IMG/VR virus record: IMGVR_UViG_3300027779_000184
Location: 1-22,008 of that record
Direction: 5' to 3' (one strand)
DNA length: 22,008 bases
Source of the DNA: a virus
Shown: piece after piece, positions 1-9,484 of the stretch
Layout: each line of letters begins with the position of its first letter
Position numbering within the stretch: position 1 is the first letter of the stretch
The notes under the pieces: model-generated
Seen by the model: only the letters and a program-made list of their open reading frames with translations
What the model was told of the DNA's origin: nothing
Databases searched by the model: none
Program-made: the position numbers and the translations under genes

Positions 1-3000
1 CTAAATTTAAAGAAGTGACAAATGTTTTCTTATTAATTCTAATCAGTTCATCATATTGAGTTGGAGTATAATATAACTTTGTGGCAGAACCATCAGAGTC
101 AACTCCATTACCAATAACAACAGTAGCACCACTTATAGAGGCTACTTGTCCTACTAAATATCCATCTTTTGAATACAATATGTCTCCTGCATCTAGATTA
201 GTAACAGTATCAAAACAAGTTATAGTTAAACTACTGATTGAATTTACTACATTACCTGTGTATTCAGAAAAACTCTTAGCAGAATTATAAATTAACCCAC
301 TATCTTTTACTAAATTTCCTACTTCTTTTTCTATGCTACTTCCTATAAGATATGAACTTCCTATATGACAAGTTTTTATATTTTTTAGTTTAGGTCTTCT
401 ATTAAGAACAACATCGAAAACTTCACCGAAAGAAACTACACCATATGCAGTTAATGAACCCTCATAAGTCATAACTAACCCTGCTTGTGTTTTAGAACCT
501 GAACTTCCTTTCTTTCTTGTGGTAGCAATTTTTATTTCTTTTCTCTGTGTATTATTTCCATCTGTAATATATGTATCAATAATTTCTTCATTTGTAAAGT
601 TGTCATCTATTGCTGTATTTGTTCTTCTTTCAATAAAGGTAGAAGCATTATCTATATCTAATAAAAGATGCATCTCATATACTGATTCTTGAAATTGTGT
701 ATCTGAATCACCTTCTCCACCTGTTTGCCAATTGAAGGCTACTTCTTGTGGTTTCATAACATTAAATTCAATTATATCTTTATGTCCATCAAAAGTGTTT
801 TCAGAAATTCTCATCAATCTATATTTCCCTTCATACCCAGTTCCACTTTGTACAGATAAAGTGCTATCAAATGTAATAGTGTGTGTTTCAATGTTACCAT
901 TTGTTCCATTTCCGGCAGTTGGTAATGTAGACACAGTATGACTTATTATTTTATGGATATCTGCTGGATGACCACCATCAGGGTCATCGCTTAGTTTACC
1001 TGCTACAGCAGTAGAAGAATTGGAAATATCGGTAAGAGCCTCCGATACAATATAATACCCTGTTAGGTTAGGCATATAACTCAACCAACTGTGTGTAGTA
1101 CTATGATTTAATGTTAACGCTATACTATTACCTGATTCACCTGTTAAATCAAAACGAGGTTTCACTAACATTTGAGCAGAACCAACCGTCCCAGTATCAC
1201 CCGCAAGAGAAGCAGAATGTGTTATTTTGGGGTTTGCATATATAGAAATACCTGCGGGGTTTTTCACGCCAAAGAAATCTGCGGTAGTTCTTGTTCCAAT
1301 CATAGATAGTGTTTTACTACTAGGATACGATTGTATAAAAGAAGTTCTTGTATGTTGGTCTAATGTAGTACCCACTGAAGCAACATACGCAGCATAGTTA
1401 GCATCTGTATCTAATTGTAATGGTGCGCTAGTAATGGTTAGTTTATCCATCTTTACATACGGACTATTTTTTTCTGCTAATCTAACATCTTTGAATACAC
1501 CAATACAGTTGTCATAAGGATGAGCAAAGGAAGTAGAATTCGTATCAGTTATTCCCATTCCATATTTATCGTAAAAATTAATAAAAGTATTTCCTGTACC
1601 AGCACTTTTATATCTTTCTATTAAACCAGCAATTACTCTTGACATATGTAAATAATGTCTACTACTACCATCCCAATTTTTCCCATGAACAAATGGACTA
1701 AATGTTCTAGCATCAGCATTTCCTGTATTTAGTTTTTCTTCTATAATTATTGGTAATATAACGTTTGGTGGACTATAAGAATCACCACTCTTTGTTAAAT
1801 CAGCAAATTTAAAGTTAGTAAGTTTAGTATTTTTTCGAGTAAAGAAAACATCAGTCCATCTAATATTTTTTAATGCATTTTGTCTATCATTTAAGAAAGT
1901 AGCATCAGTAGTAGTATCTAAATTATCAATCATATAATCAATAGTTCTATGAATTCTAAATCTTTCTATTCCTTCTACCGCATTATTACCATCAAATCTT
2001 AACATGTCTTTGTTAGTAGCATTACCATAGGTATAAGTTGAACCGTTATCGAAAATAAGGTTAGTTTTGAAACGGTCAGCACTTGTTCCATCAACCTTAG
2101 TAATTAAACCATTAGACTCAGTAGCAACTACATCTCCACTTTGATTAGTTGTTGTTGCATACCCACTAGCCACATTTGGGCCAGTAGAGGGATAATCCCC
2201 AATTTTATCTTCATCATAAAATACATCTCCACCACCTTCAGTAAGACCTTCAGAAGTCATACTACCATCACCACCTATTACTATTGTACCTGTATCTACC
2301 GTTGGTTTAGGAAACGTCACATAATCAAAATATGGTATAGTTGGTATCTGTTCAGAAGGTTTTAATGATTCAAAATCTACAGGGTTAAAATGCCAATCAA
2401 ATGTTGCTTCTACTAACTTAATAACTCCCCATCTTCTAAGTTGATTAGTAGTCTGAGTTGCACTACTTATTTGTGCTAATTCAAACATGTTTTCTGTTTT
2501 TTCTGTTTGTTTTGTAGAGCCTTCATACAGTTGATGTGAAGTAGACCCAGTTACCGAAGACTTAGATTCTAATAATATAGCAAAATCGTCATATGAAAGA
2601 GTATGATAACCTAAGTTGTTCCATCTTAATTTAGAAAGAGGATATATATCTCCTACTGCCATTAACTCATAAGGAATAGTTCTAGGGTCTATTTGCTCAA
2701 ATGCACGATACATAATATCATATTCGCTTACATTGTTTCCAGCAGTATATTGATAAGATTCTATTAAATCACTCGTTCCATAAAAGGCATCTTTTTGAGT
2801 ATAACCTTGTAATGTATTACTTCCAAGTATAGGTTTGTTATCTATTGTTGGTGTAGGAGTAGTAACTATTCCTGTAACCGTTGTTCCATAACCAACTGCA
2901 TAACCTTGTATTCGTTGTGGCTTTTTTCCTTCTGCATAAATAGTGTCAGATTTTCTTCTCAATGTTCCTGAATTAAATGTTTGTAAATCCCAATATCTAA

Positions 3001-6000
3001 TAGTTTCTTTTGGATGATAGACACCATTAAAGGTATTAGGTAATCTATGTATATACCCACCTGTATTAATATTATTATTCACCATATAAATATGCGTATT
3101 TCCTCTACTATCTGATGTATTGGTATCAAGTCTACCTAGAACAATAGGCATCTTAGGTGCAATAGAAATAGTGGTATTACCTTCACTCTTTTCATTTACT
3201 TCAACTACACTAAAGGTTTCAGAATTAAGTGTGTTATAATTTGTTATTGTATTAGTAGCACCATTCTCATCACCTATATGGAAAGCATGAGATGCATCAT
3301 CAGTAGACACACTCTTAAAACTACTAATATCAAATCCTAAAGTCCCATCATCAAAATTAACTCCACTCGCAGATGTACCCTGTACATTACCAATACTGTG
3401 ATTAGGCACTCTACCATCTACTTTAATTGCTTTATCAAAGATTAATCCTTTTTCACTAAATGAAGTAAAATCGTTTACAGTATTTGTATGAAGAGGATTA
3501 GATTGTAATGATTTTAAACCAATCATACGTGTATTATCTACAAACGGGTCATAGTGTTTTATTGCTGTAGTAGAAGTAGTTGGAGTATCACAAATAGTAT
3601 GAGCCAAAGTAATAGTTGCTCCACTAATACTAACAACTTCTCCTAATAGTTCTCCTTCTTGGTTTACCACAATTTCATATTTATTAACAACTCCACCACT
3701 AGCATTTAATTTTACATTTTTACCTACTAACATACTACTACTATTACCAGTTAAACTTGTACCGCTTCCAGTCTTAAATGCCTCAACTGTACCTGTATAA
3801 GGTGACATAGTACTCATTACTAAATCCTCTCCTGAGACCATATTCTTATTGATAGTTTTAGATAAAAATTTAGACATATTATCTCTACCTGTTATTGTAA
3901 CTATGTTAAGACCATTTTCAGTAGCAGTTTCGATATCTTCAATTAAACCACTAAATACTTCTTCATGTACTGCATAAGACCCATTATAATAATAGAGTCT
4001 TTGTCCTGTTGTCTGATAGAATTTAGTATCTTCATTTTGTAGTTTAACTATTTGGTGAACTCTATCAGCATAATCTATTTTATTAACATGTGAACTAAAT
4101 GTTTTAAATGCACACAATGCATTATATAATTTAGCATCTTCTTTGTTTATTGTTCTATCATTTAATGTTAATCTATTTTGTGTAAAGTTGAACACGGTAT
4201 CTGCTTCAAAATCTACATTTAATGTCTTTGTATAAGGAGCAACTCTAATTGGATGGTTATTACCTGCTGCGGCTTCAGGTGTAGTACCAACAGTCCAATT
4301 AGCAGCACTTACTGCTCTCTTTGCTTTAATGTTAATAATTTGGTAATCTCCACTAGAAACACGAACTTTAGCAGGAACAGAACTAACAACGTAATAGTAT
4401 CCTTTTATTAAAATAATAGAATTGTCTGCTAATATGTTTCTTAAATCATAATTAGAATCTAAATCCATAATTCTGAATACATTGCTTACTATTGTTGTTC
4501 TGCCTTTAATTAATTTATATCCAAGATTGTCTGTAAAAATAGTTTTTCTCATTTTTAATATTTCATTTTCTTTAATCTTTTTATGGCTAATGCCACTGTT
4601 ATCAAGAAAACTTACTTGTGCTATCTTAGTCATTTTATTTTTAGGATTATTTAGATTAGACCCTTGAACTAATGGTATTCTATCATTCTTTAATTCAGAT
4701 TTTTCAAATGTTAAATATTTACTTGGCCCTGTCATTCCACCATCTACGGCACTACTTACAACTAGAAGATTAGCAGCCTGTCTATGCATTCTAGGAAATG
4801 CCTTATGCCATCTAATAGGATTAAAATCAGGAATATGTCTTTTTAGGTTTTCATCATTTGCTAATGCCACTACATTGTTTGCTAGTAATGTTATCTGTGT
4901 AGAGGTAATAGCACTAATAACTCCTACAACTGCGTCAGCATTATCATATACTGTATCACCTATTGCAAATTTAGTAGTTGCATTAACAGTGTCTACTGCT
5001 ATTGTTGTTCCAGCGTTGGCATTTTTTGCCCCATTGATTAATACACCTGTTGACTCTACTGCAAAATTATATTGTTTACCAGCATCATCTAAGTCTCTAT
5101 TAGCATCTATAAGTAATGCATCTAATCGGTGCTTACCTATGTTTGGGATAGTATCACCAAATTTAGATTCAGTTCTAAATACTACATTCTGAATTGTTTT
5201 ACCTATTTTCAATGTAACATTACTAGCAGCAGATATAGCAACCCTAGCAAAATCTAAGTGTACATAAGAATTAAAACCACTAGATAATGTTCCTGTAGTC
5301 CACCTTGCTTCTACATTACCTAAGTAAACACCATTTGTATCAAACAAAGATATTCCTTCAGATAATTTAAATGCGTCTGCGACTGATAATTTTATAGACT
5401 TTGCAGAAGTACTTTCTAACCCCTCATCAAATTGAGCATGTACTTTAACACTAGTACCCGTAACTGTAGTTCCATAATTCCACCAACGTAATACAGTTAC
5501 AGTATATTTTGTTGTATAATCTAATTGGTCATCTTCATCTAGCCTATCATTATAGAAATAAAAAGTAGGTCTACTTGCTACATTAAACACATCAAATTTA
5601 TCGGTAGATGCATCTACATCTCCTCTTAAACCATAACTAACTGCTACTATATCTGTATCTGTTTTTGCTGGCCCTTTGAATATTTCAATATTACAACCAT
5701 TAGGTACACCTGTAGGATAACTAGGACTGAACTCCAACCCATCTCCAAAGGTATCAAATCCTACAATACCTGTAATTTTAGCAAAGTGAGGTCTAACTGT
5801 ATCTGCACCAACACTAACAATTTCAGGATTAATTATAATAAAGTAATCGTAATTATCTATATCTATTCCAACAAAATCAGAACTAGGATAATCAGTTGTT
5901 GAAAACATAAACTTTCTATTTGTTGCTGAAGCAGAGATAATACTATCATATAATTTAACTTTAAACCCATGAGTTTCTTCTTTGTTAGTAGCATATAGTG

Positions 6001-6307
6001 CTAAAGAACTCGCATTAGGACTACTTTCTACAGGTAATATCCTATTTCCTATTCTTGAAACTGCATCATTGGAAATACTTCCTGTATGAGAACTCTTTCT
6101 AATTTCTGTAAAGATAGCAGAATTAACAAAGGCAGCAATTTGAGCAGAATTTTCCTCATTGATATGTACTGTTTTTAATACAGGATTAACAGATACATTA
6201 CTAAAGGCTCTATTATTATTAAATTCTGTAACTCTAGAATCATAATCACTAACTACCGCAGAATCTAATATTCCTGCGTTAACTGGATACGTTAGTTTAC
6301 CTACCAC
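1..6307 (-). CDS. Giant tail-tip/baseplate hub-like protein, 3' end beyond the window
   Basis: A single minus-strand frame stays open from 6307 to the left edge, about 2,102 codons without a stop, so the C-terminus is missing. I chose GTG at 6307, three bases after the preceding gene's stop, with a weak GGGG element just upstream; the first in-frame ATG is more than 100 codons later. The composition is that of a secreted/virion beta protein, rich in Thr, Ser, Asn, Asp and Gly, with no transmembrane segment seen. Around residues 790-820 an ITGRD segment preceded by FSGLIEDIE resembles the GRD-containing strand seen in gp27/Tal-type tail hub proteins. A short barrel-like motif recurs near residues 447-478, 859-905 and 2041-2069. 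Its place downstream of tape measure, distal-tail and LamG genes fits a tail hub, tail-associated protein or fibre. Virion tail-tip role is likely; the specific activity is unknown. Confidence 0.72.
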   Translation of the reverse strand, partial: MVGKLTYPVNAGILDSAVVSDYDSRVTEFNNNRAFSNVSVNPVLKTVHINEENSAQIAAFVNSAIFTEIRKSSHTGSISNDAVSRIGNRILPVESSPNASSLALYATNKEETHGFKVKLYDSIISASATNRKFMFSTTDYPSSDFVGIDIDNYDYFIIINPEIVSVGADTVRPHFAKITGIVGFDTFGDGLEFSPSYPTGVPNGCNIEIFKGPAKTDTDIVAVSYGLRGDVDASTDKFDVFNVASRPTFYFYNDRLDEDDQLDYTTKYTVTVLRWWNYGTTVTGTSVKVHAQFDEGLESTSAKSIKLSVADAFKLSEGISLFDTNGVYLGNVEARWTTGTLSSGFNSYVHLDFARVAISAASNVTLKIGKTIQNVVFRTESKFGDTIPNIGKHRLDALLIDANRDLDDAGKQYNFAVESTGVLINGAKNANAGTTIAVDTVNATTKFAIGDTVYDNADAVVGVISAITSTQITLLANNVVALANDENLKRHIPDFNPIRWHKAFPRMHRQAANLLVVSSAVDGGMTGPSKYLTFEKSELKNDRIPLVQGSNLNNPKNKMTKIAQVSFLDNSGISHKKIKENEILKMRKTIFTDNLGYKLIKGRTTIVSNVFRIMDLDSNYDLRNILADNSIILIKGYYYVVSSVPAKVRVSSGDYQIINIKAKRAVSAANWTVGTTPEAAAGNNHPIRVAPYTKTLNVDFEADTVFNFTQNRLTLNDRTINKEDAKLYNALCAFKTFSSHVNKIDYADRVHQIVKLQNEDTKFYQTTGQRLYYYNGSYAVHEEVFSGLIEDIETATENGLNIVTITGRDNMSKFLSKTINKNMVSGEDLVMSTMSPYTGTVEAFKTGSGTSLTGNSSSMLVGKNVKLNASGGVVNKYEIVVNQEGELLGEVVSISGATITLAHTICDTPTTSTTAIKHYDPFVDNTRMIGLKSLQSNPLHTNTVNDFTSFSEKGLIFDKAIKVDGRVPNHSIGNVQGTSASGVNFDDGTLGFDISSFKSVSTDDASHAFHIGDENGATNTITNYNTLNSETFSVVEVNEKSEGNTTISIAPKMPIVLGRLDTNTSDSRGNTHIYMVNNNINTGGYIHRLPNTFNGVYHPKETIRYWDLQTFNSGTLRRKSDTIYAEGKKPQRIQGYAVGYGTTVTGIVTTPTPTIDNKPILGSNTLQGYTQKDAFYGTSDLIESYQYTAGNNVSEYDIMYRAFEQIDPRTIPYELMAVGDIYPLSKLRWNNLGYHTLSYDDFAILLESKSSVTGSTSHQLYEGSTKQTEKTENMFELAQISSATQTTNQLRRWGVIKLVEATFDWHFNPVDFESLKPSEQIPTIPYFDYVTFPKPTVDTGTIVIGGDGSMTSEGLTEGGGDVFYDEDKIGDYPSTGPNVASGYATTTNQSGDVVATESNGLITKVDGTSADRFKTNLIFDNGSTYTYGNATNKDMLRFDGNNAVEGIERFRIHRTIDYMIDNLDTTTDATFLNDRQNALKNIRWTDVFFTRKNTKLTNFKFADLTKSGDSYSPPNVILPIIIEEKLNTGNADARTFSPFVHGKNWDGSSRHYLHMSRVIAGLIERYKSAGTGNTFINFYDKYGMGITDTNSTSFAHPYDNCIGVFKDVRLAEKNSPYVKMDKLTITSAPLQLDTDANYAAYVASVGTTLDQHTRTSFIQSYPSSKTLSMIGTRTTADFFGVKNPAGISIYANPKITHSASLAGDTGTVGSAQMLVKPRFDLTGESGNSIALTLNHSTTHSWLSYMPNLTGYYIVSEALTDISNSSTAVAGKLSDDPDGGHPADIHKIISHTVSTLPTAGNGTNGNIETHTITFDSTLSVQSGTGYEGKYRLMRISENTFDGHKDIIEFNVMKPQEVAFNWQTGGEGDSDTQFQESVYEMHLLLDIDNASTFIERRTNTAIDDNFTNEEIIDTYITDGNNTQRKEIKIATTRKKGSSGSKTQAGLVMTYEGSLTAYGVVSFGEVFDVVLNRRPKLKNIKTCHIGSSYLIGSSIEKEVGNLVKDSGLIYNSAKSFSEYTGNVVNSISSLTITCFDTVTNLDAGDILYSKDGYLVGQVASISGATVVIGNGVDSDGSATKLYYTPTQYDELIRINKKTFVTSLNL

Positions 6308-6309
6308 AG

Positions 6310-7437
6310 TTAGACCCCGAATGCATAATAGAACAGAATGTTATTATAACTAGGGGTCAATGTCTTATATGTTGGACATGGTTGTTTACCTTTGTGCATA
6401 CTTATTTCAAATATCTCCCCATAGAATTGTTCTTGATTAGTAGTACCTCTTCCAATTTGACAATCACTTGCATCTAATTGTAATGGCTCCATGCTAATTT
6501 GTTCTCTTTTAATTAAACCATTATTAACGTACATTTCAACATAGCCTCCTTTTAGATATACTAAAGAAAACTTATACATTTGTTCTAAATACATTGCTTC
6601 TTTAAGTTGAGAAACATATACAATTCCATTAGAGTTAACATCAGTTAATCTATTTTCCTTTAAAGTAATCCTGTCCTTGCCAGCAAGAATTTGTATAGAA
6701 TTTGCTTCTCCAATTAAATTTAAATCAGAATCATATAGTTTTGCACCCTTTGCTACTAATGAATCTGCTTCACCCTCTTGAACATATACTCTATCATTAC
6801 TAACATTAGTTGCATTACTAGAAAGTTTAGTAAAACTTGTATTATTACCATGATAATATCCACTTGTATCATAATAGTTATACAATGTATTATTGGGTTT
6901 AATAACAACTTCTGAAGTTATAGTTTTTGTAACTCCTCCACTTGTTAACTCTGCAACCAATTTATATTCAGCAGGTTGATTGTAAGAACTTTCAGTTGTA
7001 TTCTGTAAATAAAATTTTAAATTAGTATTATAGAACAACATCATTTTTTGTGTTCTATAATCATTACCTCCTAATGTACTTACACTTTCATATGTTGTCA
7101 ATCTATTACTTATAGAATTGTTAGGGTATGGTGGTGTTCTAGTGGAGTCTAACACTCCATGACCTGTTGTTCTATTACCAACTCCATTAACATCATAGGG
7201 AGTAACAATGGCTTCTAATGTAAATGAATCTTTATGTGCCCATATGCTTCTTTCTCTTGTTGCTGTAATAGTATCTGTTGTAGGTGTTACTCCGCTAGGG
7301 TCATCCCCTGTACCTCCTACAGTAGCCGTAGTTCCTTCTATCTGTGTAACAGTATCATCATAATTTAATAATAAATATCCGTTAGATAGTATAGGAAATA
7401 CTAATCTATAGGCTTCTCCTGCATAAGCATTAACCAT
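6310..7437 (-). CDS. LamG/concanavalin-like tail-tip protein
   Basis: A 375-residue protein whose two ends look like halves of a LamG/concanavalin A-like jelly roll. Near residues 66-82 the string WAHKDSFTLEAIVTPYD matches the first strands of such domains. Residues 288-350 (YKFSLVYLKGGYVEMYVNN, then IGRGTT and FYGEIFEISMHKG) match the strand pair and the closing G-x-I-x-E-I strand. Residues 216-262 between them carry the barrel-like motif YDxxxxxIGxxxSI...ITL also found in the tail tube and giant hub proteins. Such domains in phage tails bind glycans or trimerise with fibres; here that is inferred from fold and position. ATG at 7437 has a GAGG element 7 nt upstream. The stop lies three bases before the giant gene's GTG, implying tight co-translation. 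Confidence 0.6.
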   Translation of the reverse strand: MVNAYAGEAYRLVFPILSNGYLLLNYDDTVTQIEGTTATVGGTGDDPSGVTPTTDTITATRERSIWAHKDSFTLEAIVTPYDVNGVGNRTTGHGVLDSTRTPPYPNNSISNRLTTYESVSTLGGNDYRTQKMMLFYNTNLKFYLQNTTESSYNQPAEYKLVAELTSGGVTKTITSEVVIKPNNTLYNYYDTSGYYHGNNTSFTKLSSNATNVSNDRVYVQEGEADSLVAKGAKLYDSDLNLIGEANSIQILAGKDRITLKENRLTDVNSNGIVYVSQLKEAMYLEQMYKFSLVYLKGGYVEMYVNNGLIKREQISMEPLQLDASDCQIGRGTTNQEQFYGEIFEISMHKGKQPCPTYKTLTPSYNNILFYYAFGV

Positions 7438-7446
7438 AATAATTCC

Positions 7447-8142
7447 TCAGTCGAATGGGTTATCTCCTATAACCATAGCCTCTTCAAAATCTAAACTAAA
7501 AGATATTGCAGGAAAATCTGAAGCAGTTATTTGTGTACTAAAAGAACGTATGAATCCTGTCATACCAACTACTGCCTTTGAGTTATCTGTATAAGGTGTA
7601 AAATGTTGCTTCCCATCACCAACACCAATAGCAAAATCATTGTCATATAATCTGTTTTTCCAAGAGAAAGGAATTAATGGTAATTGATTAATGTCAGTGT
7701 TACCATCATATCCGGTATGATATTCAAAATTTTCATCAGCACGACTTGGTATTAAGAAAACTATCTTTGCAATATTTTGGTCATCTTGTAATGAAGAAGC
7801 ATCTGTATATGAATGGAGTAATTGTGCCATTTCAAAGGAAGTTAAAGTTACTTCTTTTAAATTGTCACCCCCTTTATCTTTAATAATAGTTTGACCTAAT
7901 AACATGCCTGACATATTAATTGTCTTTTCCGACATACCAACATCGAATGCCAATTTTAAAGATTCACCTCTTACCATACCAACAAAAGGAACACCCATAT
8001 TCATTACAGTTTTATTAGTACTAATCCCGATTTCTGTAACAAATAGTGGAATACGATTTACTTGTGTATTACTACCACTTATTTCATTACGCCTTTGTAA
8101 TTCTAAAAAAACTCTGAACTCACTAAAATTTTTGCCACTCAT
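7447..8142 (-). CDS. Distal-tail/baseplate-like protein
   Basis: A 231-residue soluble protein directly after the tape measure gene, overlapping it as TAATG. This is the slot of the distal tail protein (Dit) in long-tailed viruses. The sequence supports a tail-tube/Dit-like beta fold only loosely. Residues 55-85 contain GMVRGESLKLAFDVGMSEK followed by a hydrophobic GMLLGQTIIKD strand. The C-terminus has GFIRSFSTQITASDFPAISF, resembling the final strands of tube-like proteins that state a GxIxSxS...F.F.L.FE pattern. No enzymatic motif is seen. It probably forms the ring joining the tube to the hub encoded downstream. The role rests mainly on gene order; a minor tail or LamG-adaptor protein is the alternative. 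Confidence 0.5.
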   Translation of the reverse strand: MSGKNFSEFRVFLELQRRNEISGSNTQVNRIPLFVTEIGISTNKTVMNMGVPFVGMVRGESLKLAFDVGMSEKTINMSGMLLGQTIIKDKGGDNLKEVTLTSFEMAQLLHSYTDASSLQDDQNIAKIVFLIPSRADENFEYHTGYDGNTDINQLPLIPFSWKNRLYDNDFAIGVGDGKQHFTPYTDNSKAVVGMTGFIRSFSTQITASDFPAISFSLDFEEAMVIGDNPFD

Positions 8143-9479
8143 TAGAATCTACCTGCCGATGCTCCTGTTCTATTCATGCGTAAGTTTATCTCTCTTGCAA
8201 CTTTATTTGCAATATCTTTTATTTCTGCATCATTTGCACCAACTCTTCCACTAACATGAACGTGAATAGTACTTCCTCCCATCCCTCTTGATTCTCTATT
8301 AGAATGTACTCTTGCACCTGATGGTAAAGAAACTAATTCCGGCCCTCTTTCTCCAACAACTGTAAGTCCACCACTAGAAACTCCTCCACTTGCCATGAAT
8401 GGAATTTTCTTCCGTAGTGCTTTGAAAGCCGCATGAAGACCATGTACTATAAAACTACCAAGAGCGAACAGAAGATTTTTCATTAGTAACATCATATTTT
8501 TTAATATAGGCCAAAGTCCTTCCATAAACGCCCTTCTAAAATCTCCTTTAAAGAGACCAACTACTAAATTATATACACCCAATAAAATTCCTTTTATATT
8601 TTCAAAGGCTTTTTCTAAATGAGGTAATGCTTTAGTAAATACTTTTTTGATAGTAGGCCAACTACGATATAGTACTCCAAATAATAGCATCGCTAATGAA
8701 AAATATATTAGTAATTTACCTAAAGCAAAGACACCCATAGTAATCATCTGTGAAAAAGGCCCAGTACCAATTGCCTTAAATGCTCCAATAAGATTACTAA
8801 CTTTTAATTTAGCAAACATATTAGTGACTTTCTTTCTTGCATTTAATAAACCTCTACTAACTTTTTCCTTTCCACCCATTGCACCTTCTCTACTCGCAAC
8901 TTTTCTAAATCCTTTGAACTTCTCTGCAAATATGTTTTTGTCTTTACCATATCCTTTATCTTTTAGATAAGAACCTACTCGGCCAAGTTCTTCTACATCT
9001 ACCCTTTTTCTCATTACTTTATGTAATTCTTCTTGAGCGTCCATTAGTTTCTTAGTAGCCTTTTCTTGAGCGTTAATTTCATTTAATATTTCGTCACTCT
9101 CATCTATAATAGGATTTTTCAGATTTTCAAACAATAAAAGTTGTTCATATAAACCACCAGCAAATGATTCTGCTTGAGAATGTGCTTTTTGCATTTCACC
9201 AAGACTAGATGTTAATTGCATATTAGAATCTAATGCTTTACGTTGTGCTTCTGCTTGTCCTGATAGGTTATCGTTGTATATATTAATCATATTTCCAACG
9301 GCTCTAATTCTGTTTTGTAATTTCCATAAACCTGAACCTGAAATTAATCTAGATGCAAAATTCCACGTTTTACTAGATTGAGCCATATCACCAAAACCAG
9401 CAGCAACTCCTGCTTGTTGGTCTTGTATAATGCCTAATGCTCTACCTAATTCACTAGTGGATTCGTATGCATCTCCCAT
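8142..9479 (-). CDS. Tail tape measure protein
   Basis: The 445-residue product fits a tape measure protein, which sets tail length and leaves with the DNA at ejection. The N-terminal 220 residues are helical and charged, suited to coiled coil. Three hydrophobic stretches follow (about 242-272, 297-311 and 328-349), typical of tape measures. The C-terminus contains GGLTVVGERGPELVSLPSG near 370-388, a hallmark segment of many tape measure proteins, then a Gly/His-rich end. I prefer ATG at 9479: AAGGTGA sits 5 nt upstream, while the in-frame GTG at 9488 lies within that ribosome-binding site. At roughly 1.5 angstrom per residue the length predicts a tail of about 65-70 nm, short for a siphovirus. 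It follows the frameshifted chaperone gene closely. Confidence 0.88.
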   Translation of the reverse strand: MGDAYESTSELGRALGIIQDQQAGVAAGFGDMAQSSKTWNFASRLISGSGLWKLQNRIRAVGNMINIYNDNLSGQAEAQRKALDSNMQLTSSLGEMQKAHSQAESFAGGLYEQLLLFENLKNPIIDESDEILNEINAQEKATKKLMDAQEELHKVMRKRVDVEELGRVGSYLKDKGYGKDKNIFAEKFKGFRKVASREGAMGGKEKVSRGLLNARKKVTNMFAKLKVSNLIGAFKAIGTGPFSQMITMGVFALGKLLIYFSLAMLLFGVLYRSWPTIKKVFTKALPHLEKAFENIKGILLGVYNLVVGLFKGDFRRAFMEGLWPILKNMMLLMKNLLFALGSFIVHGLHAAFKALRKKIPFMASGGVSSGGLTVVGERGPELVSLPSGARVHSNRESRGMGGSTIHVHVSGRVGANDAEIKDIANKVAREINLRMNRTGASAGRF

Positions 9480-9484
9480 TAATG

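Noticed and set aside
4875-5192. Plus-strand frame of 105 codons
   Set aside because: Antisense to the giant hub gene; low-complexity Val/Ala/Thr composition mirrors the opposite strand, and no start signal is seen.
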